Of a DNA stretch of 64,000 nucleotides, positions 51,375 through 62,523 are shown piece by piece. Origin of the DNA: Microcebus murinus. Its lineage: Eukaryota > Chordata > Mammalia > Primates > Cheirogaleidae. The notes beneath the pieces were generated by a model, which saw only the letters and a list, made by a program, of their open reading frames with translations, made no database searches and had not been told where the DNA came from. The translations under genes were made by a program, and so were the position numbers. The stretch is taken from NCBI RefSeq assembly GCF_040939455.1, contig NC_134107.1, positions 10,045,537 to 10,109,536 on the forward strand. Reading direction: 5' to 3'. Within the stretch, counting starts at the first letter, position 1. Every line of letters begins with the position of its first letter.

Positions 51375-52115
51375 TCTAAAGGTGTCTTGTTTCTACCCAC
51401 TTCTCTCTTACCTGTCATCACCAGTTTGCCTGAATTGGCTGCATTAGGCTCCCACCTGGCCCTCTTCCCAATCATTCTCCACACAGCAGCCAAAGTAATC
51501 TCCTTACCAGTCTTTTTTTTTTTTTTCATTCTGTCACCCCAGGTGACACTGCAGCCTCCAACTCCTGGGCTCAAGCTATTCTACAACCTTGGCCTCCCAA
51601 GCAGCTGGGACTACAGGCGCAGGCCACCACGCCTGGCTAATTTCTTCCTATTTTTAGTAGAGACGGGTCTCGCTCTTGCTCAGGCTGGTCTAGAACTCCT
51701 GAGCTCAAGTGATCCTCCTGCCTCGGCCTCCCAGAGTGCTGGGATGACAGGCGTGCGCCACCAGACAACCATTCAATCTTTTCGGTGTCTCTTTTCTGTT
51801 TAACTTCCTCCAAGGGCTTCCCATTTCTTTTAGAGTAAAGGCCAAGGTCCTTGCTGTGCTTGTTCAACTTCCACATGGCCTAGCCGTCCCTCACGTTTCC
51901 TTCAGGTCCTCTGTGGAAAGACCTTTCCTGCCTCAGGGCCTTGGCACCAGCCATTTCTCTGCTGGGAAAATTCTTCCCTTCTTATCCTGTTTACTCCGAC
52001 TTGGCCCTGGATCTTGGCTAAAATGCGCATTGCCGAAGAGCCCTTTGAAGTCCCAGATGGGTTCAGGCCCTGCCTTCTCCCCAGCATACTTTCACGACAC
52101 CTCTGGCTTCTGCAG
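51375..52115. repeat. L2 LINE fragment split by an Alu
   Basis: Left part with TCATTCTCCACACAGCAGCC and right part with CCTGCCTCAGGGCCTTGGCA and ATTCTTCCCTTCTTATCC match the usual L2 3' region. The Alu at 51,515-51,770 lies between. Confidence 0.7.
51515..51770 (-). repeat. Antisense Alu inside the L2
   Basis: Poly-T, CATTCTGTCACCCCAGGTGA, AGTAGAGACGGGTCTCGCTC and CAGGCGTGCGCCACCAGAC. Confidence 0.84.
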
Positions 52116-52469
52116 AGCCCTCATCTCACCTCCGGCGTCTGCACCCAGGCGGTGGGGCGCGGAGTCACCCCGCGGGCCGGACGGGCCCCGAGGGCAAGCC
52201 CGGTCCGTCCCGCTCTCCACTCCCCGGACGCGGAGGGGCCTTTCCCGAGCGGACGGTGAGCGGCGACAAGAGGGACAGCCTGCGGGGCGGAGGGACGGGG
52301 TGAGGAAGCGGCTCGCGGCCCCGGCCCCCGCGAGGCGCACCCCCTCTCGCACCCCAGAGCCGCGCGCCCCGCGACGCCGCCGGGACCGCCGCACCTGAGC
52401 GCGGGGCGCAGCCGGGGCCGCGGGGCGGGGCTTCGCCGGACCCGGATGCGGCCCCGCCCCCGTCCGCGG

Positions 52470-52549
52470 AACCGGAAGTGGAGCCTGGCGCCTGGGCTCG
52501 CGGCGCAGCGGGAGCCGGGCTGACCCGGGCCGGACCGACGCCGGCGGCG
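52470..52549 (+). other. CTTN: CTTN exon 1 (5' UTR), approximate start
   Basis: The exon end is set by CGGCGGCG followed by the donor GTGAGCG at 52,550. The start is not visible; a TSS near the ETS site (about 52,470-52,490) is typical. Non-coding, since the cortactin ATG is on the exon at 59,792. Whether a second non-coding exon lies in between I cannot decide. Confidence 0.65.
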
Positions 52550-52964
52550 GTGAGCGAGGCGGCGTCCCCGGGCGGGCGGCTGGGCTCTCCGCCCCACGGC
52601 CGGGGCGCCACCTGCCCCGAAACGGGAAGGAAGCGGCGGCCGCAGCGGTCTCGCCACTCTTCCGCCCGCGGTTTCGGGGCGGGGAGCGCGGGGCGTCCCC
52701 GGCCGGGGCGCGGGCGGGGTGCGCGGGGGAGGGCGGGCCGGCGGGGCCGGGGCTCGGCGGAGAAGGTTGGAGGGGCCGGCTTGGGAGGGTCCGGGTTCCG
52801 AGGCGGATGCGTGGGCCCGGAGGGCGTGAGGGGACGGGAGAGGCCAGACCAAGAAGGGGGCTGCGCTCCAAGGGGGAGGGGCGCTGGGCCTCGAGTGCTG
52901 GGGGTCCGGGGCCGGGGAGCCGGAGGGGCCGGGTCAGGGGGCATGGGGGGGAGGCGTGAGGGTT

Positions 52965-53240
52965 GGAGCGGAGGGGTCGGGGTATGCGGGTGTAGGGGAA
53001 AGGGACTGGGGGTCCGAGGGCGAGGGACGCTGGGCCTTCGGAGCTGGGAGGTCAGAATGGAGGGGCCGGGGTATGAGGGTGTAGGGGAAAGGGACTGGGG
53101 GTCCGAGGGGAGGGGCAGGCGTCCGAGGGCATCGGAGAAGAGGACGGGGGTCCGAGGGCGAGGGACGCTGGGCCTTCGGAGTTGGGAAGTCAGAATGGAG
53201 GGGCCGGGGCCTGTGGGCGGGGGTGGGGTCCGAGGGGGAG
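52965..53240 (+). repeat. G-rich minisatellite-like repeats in CTTN intron 1
   Basis: The unit GGGTCCGAGGGCGAGGGACG...CAGAATGGAGGGGCCGGGG occurs near 53,009-53,072 and 53,147-53,209; GGTGTAGGGGAAAGGGACTG occurs near 52,988 and 53,078. Many runs of three to five Gs on the + strand. The copies are partial and interleaved rather than a simple array. Confidence 0.85.
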
Positions 53241-54044
53241 GGCACGGGGGCTCCGAGGGGCCCGGACGGGCTCTGCAGGGGCCAGTGCCGGGGCAGCTGG
53301 GGACCTGGCCCGCACCTAAGGGGAGGTTTTGCAGTCAGCAATCAGGTCAGTGGGAATGCGGCGACACAGCAGCCGCTGCTAGTCGTGAGGCTCTAAATTT
53401 GGAACCGTCCTTCCTTCTGAATGTTTGAAATCACCAGAAAGGTGCTTTGGGGTTTCTGATTCTTACATTGTGATCGCCTGGCTATTCAGCGGATGCCTGC
53501 TCCCCCGTGCTGGCGGGTCTCTGGTGAGCGTGGACAGGGCTTCCTCCGACTGGAATCTGTAGACGTGTCTGGCCACTTGGGGAGGAATTCCATTTTCTGC
53601 TGAACACAGCTCTTGAGGCGGCCCAAGTGAGCGCTCCCAGGGATCTTGTGCCAGATTGTGCCCACGCTCCTTTGGGCTCCGTTTTGACTTGGCTGGACAG
53701 TGCTTTGTCAGGGGGCTTTCACCCTCTAGGTCCCTACGGTGGGATTCAGTCTGGCCCTGTGAAGCCTGGGTGGGCCCCAGGGCCTGGATTGGGAGTGGCC
53801 GCATGCCTGTGCCTCCCTTCCGTGTTTGACGGTGTGGGTGAGTCACTGGCTCTTGCACATTGAGTCAATCTATTTCTCCTCTGGTTAGAGGAGTATTTGC
53901 CAGATAGTCAAGGAATAAGGGAAAATTTCTTGAATGGGACTTTAAGCCTAACAGAATAAAGAGGTGGGAAGGCAGGGTTGTTTTGATATCAGGTTGTTTG
54001 GTATTGGAAGTTTACACTCTGTTTACACTCTGTTATAACTGACT

Positions 54045-54185
54045 TTTAAAAAATTCATTTTTGGAAAAAGACAGGGTCTTGCTATGTTGCCCAGACTGGA
54101 GTGCAACGGTTATTCCCTGGGCTCAAGAGATCCTCCCACCTCAGCCTCTGGAGTAGCTGGGACTACAGGTGCCACCACCTTGCTT
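54045..54185 (-). repeat. Antisense Alu monomer
   Basis: AAAGACAGGGTCTTGCTATG to AGTAGCTGGGACTACAGGTG. Confidence 0.78.
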
Positions 54186-55019
54186 GCTAAATAAAGCTGG
54201 CTTTAATTGTAGCATTTTGATGGACTTGGCTTTATGAGTGCATTAGTAGTTGCCCAGGGCTGGAGGGATGGGAGCGGTGATTGGAGGTGATGACTACAGG
54301 GTACAGGGTTTCTTTTTGAGGTGATAAAATGACTCCGAAATTGATGGTGGTGGTGGTTACACAATTCTGAACATACTAAAACCACTCTGTAAACATACTA
54401 AAAACTCACTTTTTAAATTACAGTGAGCGTAATTGCTGATGCAGACCTTTGGTCCCTTACACACAGTAGGTGCTCAGAACACGTGTGGTTGAATACGTGA
54501 GTCAGTTGAATGGGTATGTCACGGTGACCATTAGTTACTGCCTTGTACTGCAATGTTCCCATGTCCTGGGCCAGCCAAGAGCAGGGGACTGCATGTGTCC
54601 CATCAGAGTCTTGTCTCTCACTGCTGTCTCTGTGCAAGCAAGCCCACTCCCCTCTGCTCAGGCACTGCTTTGAGCAAACTGTGAGTGAAAGTGCTCAGGG
54701 TGAGAATGGGAGGGGGTTTCCTTGGAGCAAGTGTGGTGTCCGGAGTTGGCCTTGGGGTATCTGTTTTGGCTGCTCAAAAGCCTTTTGGTTCTCTTTGGCT
54801 TTCTGCTATGCTGTAGATAGTGAGCTCAATGTAAAGATGATTCTGGATGGGTGGTTCTGTCCCATCATGTAGAACGTTCTTCCATAGAGGAGATTATCAC
54901 TCTGTTTATACAGGTCAAGGTTGCTGCATATTGTACAATCTTGATTTGTACAAGTGACATTTGCAAAGGGGGTTTAATATTAATGGTGCTGGATAGAGGC
55001 ATTATCTTTTTTGAACAGT

Positions 55020-56160
55020 ATTTTTTTGTAACAGCAGCATTGAGATGTAATTCACATGCTATATACAATGCACCAATTTAATGTGTACAATTCAGTGGTT
55101 TTCAGTATGTTCACAGAGTTGTGTAACTATGACCATAATCAATTTCAGAGTAATTTTATAACCTCAAAAAGAAACCCTGTACCCTTTAGCCATCACTTTC
55201 ACCCTCTACCCACCATCCCTCTAGCCCTGGGCAACTACTAAAGCATTTTTTTTTTATCTCTATAGATTTGCCAATTCTGGATATTCCATTTAAATGGAAT
55301 CGTATAATACATGATCTGTGGTGACTGGCTTCTTTCACTTAGCATAATGTATTTAAGGTTCATCCATGTTGTAGCATGTGTCAGTGCTTCATTCTTTGTA
55401 TGGCTGAATGACCTGCCATGTGTGGATAGACCACATGTTACATATCTCCTCTTCAGTTGATGGACATTTGGGTTGTTTCTACTTTTTGGCTATTATGAAC
55501 AATGCTGTTGTGAACATTCATGTGCAAGTTTTTATGTGGCTTATGTTTGCATTGCTCTTGGGCATGTACCTGGGAGTGGGATCTCAGTCTTTTAGTACCT
55601 CTTTAACCTTTTGAGGAAGTGCCAGACTGTTTTCTGTTTTCCATTCCCACCAGCAGTATATGTAGGTTCCAGTTTCTGCACACTCTCACCAACGCTTGCT
55701 ATCATCTTTTAGCTTTTAGCTGTCCTGATGGGTGCGAAGTAGTTTCTCATTGTGGTTTAGATTTGCATTTCCCTGATGGTTAATGACATTGAACATCTTT
55801 TCATGAGCTTATTGGCCATTTTTATATCTTATTTGGAGAAAGATATCTTCTGTTCAGATCCTACACCCATTTTTAAATGGGATTGTTTGTCCTTTTTATT
55901 ATTGCGTTGTAAGAATTCTTTCTATATTCTTGATATGTGGTTAGAAAATAGTTTTCACTTATTCGATGGATTGTGTTTTCACCTTCTTGATGTTCTTTGA
56001 AGCACAGAATTTTACATTTTGTCCAATTTATTTTTTTCTTCTTGTTTTTGGTATCATACCTAGGAAACTATTGCCAAATTCAAAATCAAGATTACACGTA
56101 GTTAGGATTTTAATTCATTTTTTAGTTTTTGCATACGGTGTTGAGCTAGGGGTTTAGAGG
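55020..56160 (-). mobile_element. Old L1 3' half, antisense
   Basis: AATTCACATGCTATATACAA, GGTTGTTTCTACTTTTTGGC and GTGGTTTAGATTTGCATTTC are the reverse complement of an old mammalian L1 3' UTR and ORF2 end. Heavily mutated, with no coding capacity. Confidence 0.85.
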
Positions 56161-56429
56161 CATTATTTTTGGATCCATAAGATACTTAAGCTTATTTTTC
56201 AATTAGTTATTTTTATAATTTTTTAAAATTTTAAATATCGAGGGGATGATAAATTATTGTGGATTAGAGGCTTTCACTGGCTGCCCTCGGGTAGATCTTT
56301 GTAGATGCTTGCTGATGACACCAATAACTGCAGTATCCAGAATGTACTGAGAAATCCACGGGAGTTAGGCTTTCCAGAGGGGACTGGGGAGACAGAAGGA
56401 GCAAATAGTTGGGTCAGTAACTAAAGAGG

Positions 56430-56590
56430 ACCGGGTGTGATGGCATGCACCTGTAGTCCTAGTACTTTGGGAGGTTGAGGCAGGAAGATCACTTCAGCCC
56501 AGAAGTTCGAGGCTGCAGTGAGTTATGAATGGGCCGTTGTACTCCAGCCTGGGCAACAGAGCAAGACCCCATCTCTTAATAAAAAAACAG
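56430..56590 (+). repeat. Alu-related monomer
   Basis: GACCGGGTGTGATGGCATGC to CTCCAGCCTGGGCAACAGAG with an A-rich end. Confidence 0.78.
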
Positions 56591-56976
56591 GGACTAAGGA
56601 AATTCATTAAGTATAGAGTGGGCCAGCCACCATCCCTGTAGTTCCTAATGCATGAAAAGCTGCATCCTGATGCACATGGCTCTCTGCCTGGAACTGGCTT
56701 GTTGCTAGGGAACAAGGGGTTTTATTCATCTGATATGTGATGTCTAGCAGTGCGGTGTCCGGTTGAGGCCGATGTAGGGTCTTAGGGAGGAGGCTGTGTG
56801 CTTGGCCACCATCTGGGGAATTGGAGTGTTTTTCTCTGCCCAGTAACCCTATACATTCATTAGGAATGCAGCCCACTTCTGCGCAGCTCTCCAGCCACGG
56901 AGCTCACGTCTTGATAGTCAGTGTACTAGTTTTTCCTCCCAGCCACATCATGGAGTGTTTTTCTTTCATTTCTATA

Positions 56977-57001
56977 CACACACACACACATATATATACA
57001 C
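56977..57001. repeat. (CA)n(TA)n simple repeat
   Basis: Short CA run followed by TATATATA. Only about 25 bp. Confidence 0.85.
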
Positions 57002-58819
57002 TATTGTATTGTGAGGTGTGTATATATATCTCACAGTAGAATTGTTTTGTTTTTAGTAATGTCATAAATTATTAATAGAATGAGTGAAACATGAAGACCT
57101 ATAAGATGTGTAGCAAACAGGAAACCTGTGCTAGCAATTGAGCCAATAATTTCTGCTTGCACTAAGAAGAAACATCACGTAGTTCTAAATCTTTTAAAAC
57201 TTATTGCCTTAGTTTCTTTAGGTTGACCTTTTTGATTAGTAAGATGTAAATCTTTCCATCCTCCTTTCCCATTTCTGTACAAAATCTTGTTACGTTTAGG
57301 AGCATTTCTGAGGTATTCTAAAAAGATCTCAACATGTAATTATTTGCCCAGAGAGCCTGTCACCAGATGTCCTTCTGAGCTTTTTACTCTTAATCTTTTT
57401 ACAGACAGAATCATTCCCAAATGCCCGGAAATTCCTCATTGGATAACAGTGTTTTAAAGGGAGTTTTGTGAACAGCCTTTTATCTTCAACCAGAAAGAAA
57501 GGTTTGTGTGTTGTGAACACTAATATTCTTTCCACGTGAATGGCGAGGGTAACATCCCTTTAACAAAGAAAGGAGGAGGTTGCTTTCACTGTGAGTTTGC
57601 AGGGAGAGAATTTTCTGGAAGGAAATTTCATTGTTTAAAAAAGTCAAGTTTTTGGTATTGCTGATGACTTAGAAAGAGGAGGGAATTGCAGAAAACTCAG
57701 GGATGAAGGAATAGGAAGCGTTTCTGTCCTTTCAGAAGAGGCAATCTGGCCTCTTTCCAGCGTGTTCCATGGAAAGTGGGCAGGCCCACAGGGTATGTTA
57801 TGAAGTGTGCAGAAATGCCCACCTTGCCAACTGGTGAAGCTGAGTTCCAGAAAGATTGGTGAAAACTATGCTTTGCTGATCTTTCCCTGATGAATCTGAA
57901 AAAGTAACAGGCAAAGACAACTGCTTTCGCCTTTGATGTGGGGTAATAACTGGCCTCTTTGGTCCCCAAAGACCCCCATCCTTGCCTATGACTGTTTCCT
58001 CAGTGGTTGAAACTATAAGCAGCTGAAGTCCCGCACATGGGCAGGCCCCTCTCCAGCACAGGTGCCATAAGGCAGACTCGAGACTGGGCAGACCATTTAA
58101 CTTTCCTGTAGCCATTTTTTTTTCCATCTGTTAAATGGGCGCATTGTGACTAGACTGTCTGGTTTTGCCTTTCAGTGCTGAGATTCTAGTTTATCTGCTC
58201 TCTAAAATCCTGTCAAAGGCAGATCATGTCTGGGAAATTCTTGCCATACTTTGGGGCATTTAAATGAGGTTCAGGGTGGCCATAGTTTGAGGGGTATTGT
58301 TGGTTCCGCCCCACCCAGTGGCAGGAGCTGCATTTAGAAATTTGAGAGCCTCACTCTACCACCTTGGACTTGGACTTGAGACCCAGCCGGGCTGGAGGGG
58401 GCAGAGGTTTTTTTTAAACCTTTAAAGGTTAGAGTTTACCTTTGTAGTTACAAAAATAATTGTCTTGTTAGTGTCTACAGATGTGCCATTGTTCTCTATA
58501 ATAGATAAAACCTATAGGCTTAAAGTGCTGAGGAAGAAAGATGACTATCCACTTTCAGAACTGTCCACTAGAGGAAAAGTTGGCATCTTATGTACCCTAT
58601 TTATTCTGAAATAGATGGTAATGCAGTCAGCTAATAAATTACTTGAAACATTTATTTGTCAGTGTGAATTAAGAAAATCATTGTTATATTTCCAGTAAGC
58701 ACTTGAAATCAAAGTGTATGTTCTTTCTTAAATATGTGTGCCATGAAGTTTACTATTAGCGATGTTTAGTATATTTATAATGTGCAACCCCAAATGGTAT
58801 GTGTTTTTTTTCTTTTTAA

Positions 58820-59110
58820 TTTTTTTTACAGAAGGAGCCTCTGCTGCCCAGTCTGGAGTGCAGTGGCACAGTCATAGCTCACTGCAGCCTTGAACTCCTG
58901 AGCTTGAAAGATCCTTCCGCCTAAGCCTCCTCCTGAGTAGCTGGGTCTACAGGCATGTGCCACTGCAGCTGGCTAATTTCTAATTTTTTTTTCTTTAGAG
59001 ACAGGGTCTTGCTATGTTGCCCAGCCTGGCTTCTAACTCATGGCCTCAAGCCAATCCTTGCATTCCCAAATTCCTGGGATTATAGGCATGAGCCAACACG
59101 CCCAGCCTGC
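58820..59110 (-). repeat. Antisense Alu
   Basis: GCCCAGTCTGGAGTGCAGTG, CATAGCTCACTGCAGCC, and the 5' end GAGCCAACACGCCCAGCC. Diverged. Confidence 0.84.
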
Positions 59111-59450
59111 TTTTTTCTTTTTCTTTTCTTTTCTTTTTTTTTTTTTGCTTGGCAAATAGTGTTGTCATAAGATTTAGCAGAATAGGGATTTGTTCTTAGT
59201 GAATAAAGTAGATGCACAGCCAACTGTTTTATTTTCCAGAAAATTTTCTCACTCTCTCTCTCACTGGAAGCAACAGAGGGTTTCCAGTGTCTTTCTGAAG
59301 CCGGTTGACAACAGTGTTAGAATCCTCAGTGCTAAGTGCTTTAATGCCTGCAGTGGTCATCATAGGGGTCATGAAAGATCACCTGCTTGTGCAGCTCCCA
59401 CCCTCTCTGTGCTTAGAGTCTGTAATTTTGATAAAAAACTACAGATGGGC

Positions 59451-59740
59451 CAGACACGGTGGCTCACACCTGTAATCCTAGCACTCTGGGAGGCCAAGGC
59501 AAGAGGATTGCTTGAGTCCAGGAGTTTGGGACTAGCTTGAGCAAGAGGAAGACCCCATATCTACTAAAAATAGTAAAAATTAGCTGGGCGTGGTGATGTG
59601 TGCCTGTAATCACAGCTGCTTGGGAGGCCAAGGGGAGAGGATCACTTGAGGCCAGGAGTTTGAGGCTGCAGTGAGCTATGACGATGCCACTGCACTCTAG
59701 CCAAGGAGACAGTTTGTCTCAAAAATAAATAAATAAACCT
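59451..59740 (+). repeat. Sense Alu just before CTTN exon 2
   Basis: GGGCCAGACACGGTGGCTCA to GCACTCTAGCCAAGGAGACA, with an AAATAAATAAAT tail. It ends about 50 bp before the first CTTN coding exon. Confidence 0.86.
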
Positions 59741-59791
59741 ACGGATGGGTCCTCCGAGGTCTCCATGACCCTTTCGGGGCTGCTTTTTCAG

Positions 59792-59878
59792 ATGTGGAAA
59801 GCGTCGGCAGGCCACGCGGTGTCTATCGCCCAGGACGATGGGGGAGCTGACGACTGGGAGACCGACCCCGATTTTGTG
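59792..59878 (+). CDS. CTTN: CTTN first coding exon: cortactin N terminus with DDW motif
   Basis: The ATG is the first codon of this 87-nt exon, right after [37 protein letters not shown]. The acidic DDW at residues 20-22 is the known Arp2/3-complex binding motif of cortactin, which stabilises and activates branched actin at the leading edge, invadopodia and endocytic sites. Residue 17 is Gly where I recall Ala in human. Ends in phase 0 with donor GTAGGA. Confidence 0.97.
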
Positions 59879-59999
59879 GTAGGAACCACCAGCCTTTTGC
59901 TTCTTGTTTTTCTAGAAGTGTCTTTCCCAGGTTATTGTTTGATCAGGCAGTTTGTGTTATAATCCAGGGCTGGAGTTTACTGGTTCTTTTTCTTTGCAG
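59879..59999 (+). other. CTTN: CTTN 121-bp intron
   Basis: Short intron between GTAGGA and TTTGCAG, no other feature. Confidence 0.9.
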
Positions 60000-60073
60000 A
60001 ATGATGTGAGCGAGAAAGAACAGAGATGGGGCGCCAAAACTGTGCAGGGCTCCGGGCACCAGGAGCACATCAA
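60000..60073 (+). CDS. CTTN: CTTN second coding exon
   Basis: This 74-nt exon reads [20 protein letters not shown] then QEHI. It continues the acidic N terminus towards the repeats and ends with AA, completed to Asn by the next exon. Acceptor TTTGCAG, donor GTAAGA. Confidence 0.97.
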
Positions 60074-60384
60074 GTAAGAGACCTCGCCGCCACCCTCGTG
60101 AATGGGACGTGGTGTGTGAGGGCGTGGGTGGAGTGGGGCGTGCCCCTGATCTGCTGTGTGGGGCTGCTTTTGTCTGTCTTCTTGGCCTCGTGTTCACACG
60201 GTAGATGAGTATGAGATCTGATACACTAACATCTGCATTTATGTGCATATTTACATGCATATATGCTCAGTAGTTTTAAAATTCCGTTTGCAAACAGTTT
60301 TATATCTGTAGTTCTAGAGAGTCTACTTTTCATCAGGCAACACAGTTACTTAAGCTCTTTTTTCTACAAGTGGGAGATATCTTT

Positions 60385-60608
<224 letters not shown>

Positions 60609-61079
60609 TGAGAGGTCTTTGAATAACTTAGACATTAAATGCCTTCCTTCCTTTATTTTCATTATTGTCTGAAAGTATTGTGTATTGCAGAATTTAATAG
60701 GTACTGTGAACTGAATTGTAAGCTTTGTTCTTATGAAAAGCCCAAAATAGGAGAACTTAGTGGACCATGTCATTGTTTCTGACTTGGCACCATCTAAAAT
60801 GCTAGCTCTCAGGGTAGTTTGTTTTCTTGTCAGGAAGTGTAGATAAAAGGAACTTTAAACATGTGTTCAGACTTTTATTGTAGGTGGGGCTGGGCTCAGT
60901 TTATCCTGCGTTCCCTGCCGCGAAGGCAGAGCCACTGGCCGATGACCTGCTCTGCCACTTTGGGAAGACTCTGACTTGCTTGGCCGCAGTGTCTTTGGGT
61001 GAGAAAAATTCAGTAAATCATCTAGAAAAGAAGGCAAAGTCTGTACAGTGGCTTTTTATTTTTATTTCTTTAAAGAAAT

Positions 61080-61230
61080 AAAAGAGACAGGGTCTTCTCT
61101 GTCATGCAGGCTGGAGTACAGAGGTCCTGTCATAGCTCGCTGTAACCTCAAACTCCTGGGCTGACGCAGTCCTCTCTCGTCAGCCTCCTAAGTAGCTGAG
61201 ACTGCAGCCATGAGCCAACGCACTTGGGCA
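61080..61230 (-). repeat. Antisense Alu fragment
   Basis: GAGACAGGGTCTTCTCTGTC, CATAGCTCGCTGTAACCTCA and AGTAGCTGAGACTGCAGCCA; internally shortened. Confidence 0.75.
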
Positions 61231-62393
61231 GCAGTGGCGTTTTAGACATAAGTGTTAGTCCCTGCGTGACTCACTCAGTCCACTCCCTTCCAGAGAAGCA
61301 GCTTGAGAACGCAGAGGGTCCTGGGGCCAGCTGGGGCAGGAATTTGAAATGGGGGCTGACCCAGGAGGCTGGTGCAGCCTTGGCTTATTTGCTATGGGGT
61401 TAGGCAGACTAGTGGACTCTCACATTGGTGATGTCATCACATGCCTTCCCATCTCTTCTGTTCCCTGTGACTTCAAAACGTGTTGGAGAGGGTAGGTTGG
61501 AGTACAGAAGGAACTCTGGTGGAAACAGCCTGTGATTTGATTAGGATTCAGAAAGGGAGCACGTGGGGACAGGACCATATTTGGTGCCCTGTGGTCCTTC
61601 GCAGATTTTAGGAGCCGTGTCTTTCTTTTCCCTGCTCGTAAGGGGGTTTGGTGGTTTCCAAGCCTAGTTTGCATTTCTTCTACATTTCTGGGATTATTGT
61701 CCAGATGTTGAAGGTGTGGGCCTAGTTTCTCCCAGGCAGAAAGGCCACATACTCAGGTGGCCTTCATAGCACTTTGGGATCTCTTGGGCAGAGCTGCTTC
61801 CTGGCCTGCCAGGTTTTTACCACATGTTGTGATCTGTTTCATTATTCCCTATATTTAAAATTTTAAAATGGCTTTTAGATGGTAAATTCTGAAAGACTTT
61901 CATCTTGTCTTTGTATAAAAAGCTGGAGTACTTCAACTAAAGACAGACTGCCTAGATGATTGGTATCACTGGGCTTCTGCTGGTGTCCTTGGGACATCTG
62001 GAGTAAGGGACCTGTGACTTGCAACCCCTCCCTCTGGACCGAGCTAACTCATCCATCTAATAAAACAAGAATCTTTTCTCCATGTGAAATAAAGTTCAAG
62101 TTTCAGTAGAGCTCCTTTTGGGGGGTGGTTGAGATGATCATATTGCACATGTTCAGATTAGCATTCCTTCTTCCATGAAGCTTCTGTCTGACTCTGAGAG
62201 TGACCGAGGCGGATGTACCAGCTGTAGAATAGTCGGGAAAGCACACTGAAGGCAGGGAACTGGATGAGCCTCAGATGACCAAACTCACAGATTTGCAAAG
62301 ACGATGTCACCTCTCCTTATTCAACTGGAAGGCAGGGATTCTCATTTATTGTATTTTATTGACTCGTTCCTATTTTCATCTCTCCCCTTCAAG

Positions 62394-62523
62394 CATACAC
62401 AAGCTGAGGGAGAATGTTTTCCAAGAACATCAGACCCTCAAGGAGAAGGAACTTGAAACAGGACCAAAAGCCTCTCATGGCTACGGAGGGAAGTTTGGTG
62501 TGGAACAAGACAGGATGGATAAG
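62394..62523 (+). CDS. CTTN: CTTN third coding exon: up to the actin-binding repeats
   Basis: This 130-nt exon reads (N)[43 protein letters not shown]. The [15 protein letters not shown] end is the repeat-like sequence just before the first 37-residue F-actin-binding repeat. It completes Asn on entry and ends in phase 0 at donor GTGAGT. Later exons (repeats, proline-rich part, SH3 domain) lie beyond the window. Confidence 0.97.

Larger units (their letters stand above)
52130..53300 (+). promoter_or_regulatory. CTTN: CTTN CpG-island promoter
   Basis: Over 1 kb of very GC- and CpG-rich sequence, the only such region in the window. It includes GGGGCGGGGC at about 52,423-52,432 (Sp1-type), GCCCCGCCCCCGTCCGC at about 52,452 and a strong ETS-type site CCGGAAGTG at about 52,472-52,480. 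No TATA box. This fits a housekeeping promoter for the + strand gene starting just downstream, with the 5' non-coding exon ending at 52,549. Confidence 0.85.
52550..59791 (+). other. CTTN: CTTN intron 1 (7.2 kb)
   Basis: From donor GTGAGCG to acceptor CTTTTTCAG. After the CpG island it holds Alus at 54,045, 56,430, 58,820 and 59,451, and an old antisense L1 (55,020-56,160). The stretches 53,430-54,040 and 57,060-58,800 show no exon I can support. TTTTTACAG at 57,397-57,405 could be an acceptor for a second 5' UTR exon, but I cannot confirm it. Confidence 0.7.

Noticed and set aside
52092..52944. Long Pro/Arg-rich open frames on the minus strand of the same CpG island
   Set aside because: Three overlapping frames are open at once, which signals composition rather than coding. 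No splice or domain evidence for an antisense gene.
52478..53428. A 316-codon open frame on + across the CTTN CpG island
   Set aside because: It is Gly/Arg-rich because of base composition, overlaps the first exon, donor site and G-rich repeats of CTTN, and shows no domain. Open frames are long in GC-rich DNA because stop codons are rare there.
57397..57480. Possible second 5' UTR exon of CTTN after TTTTTACAG
   Set aside because: An acceptor-like site is present, but I cannot identify a matching donor or recall the sequence securely; not called.
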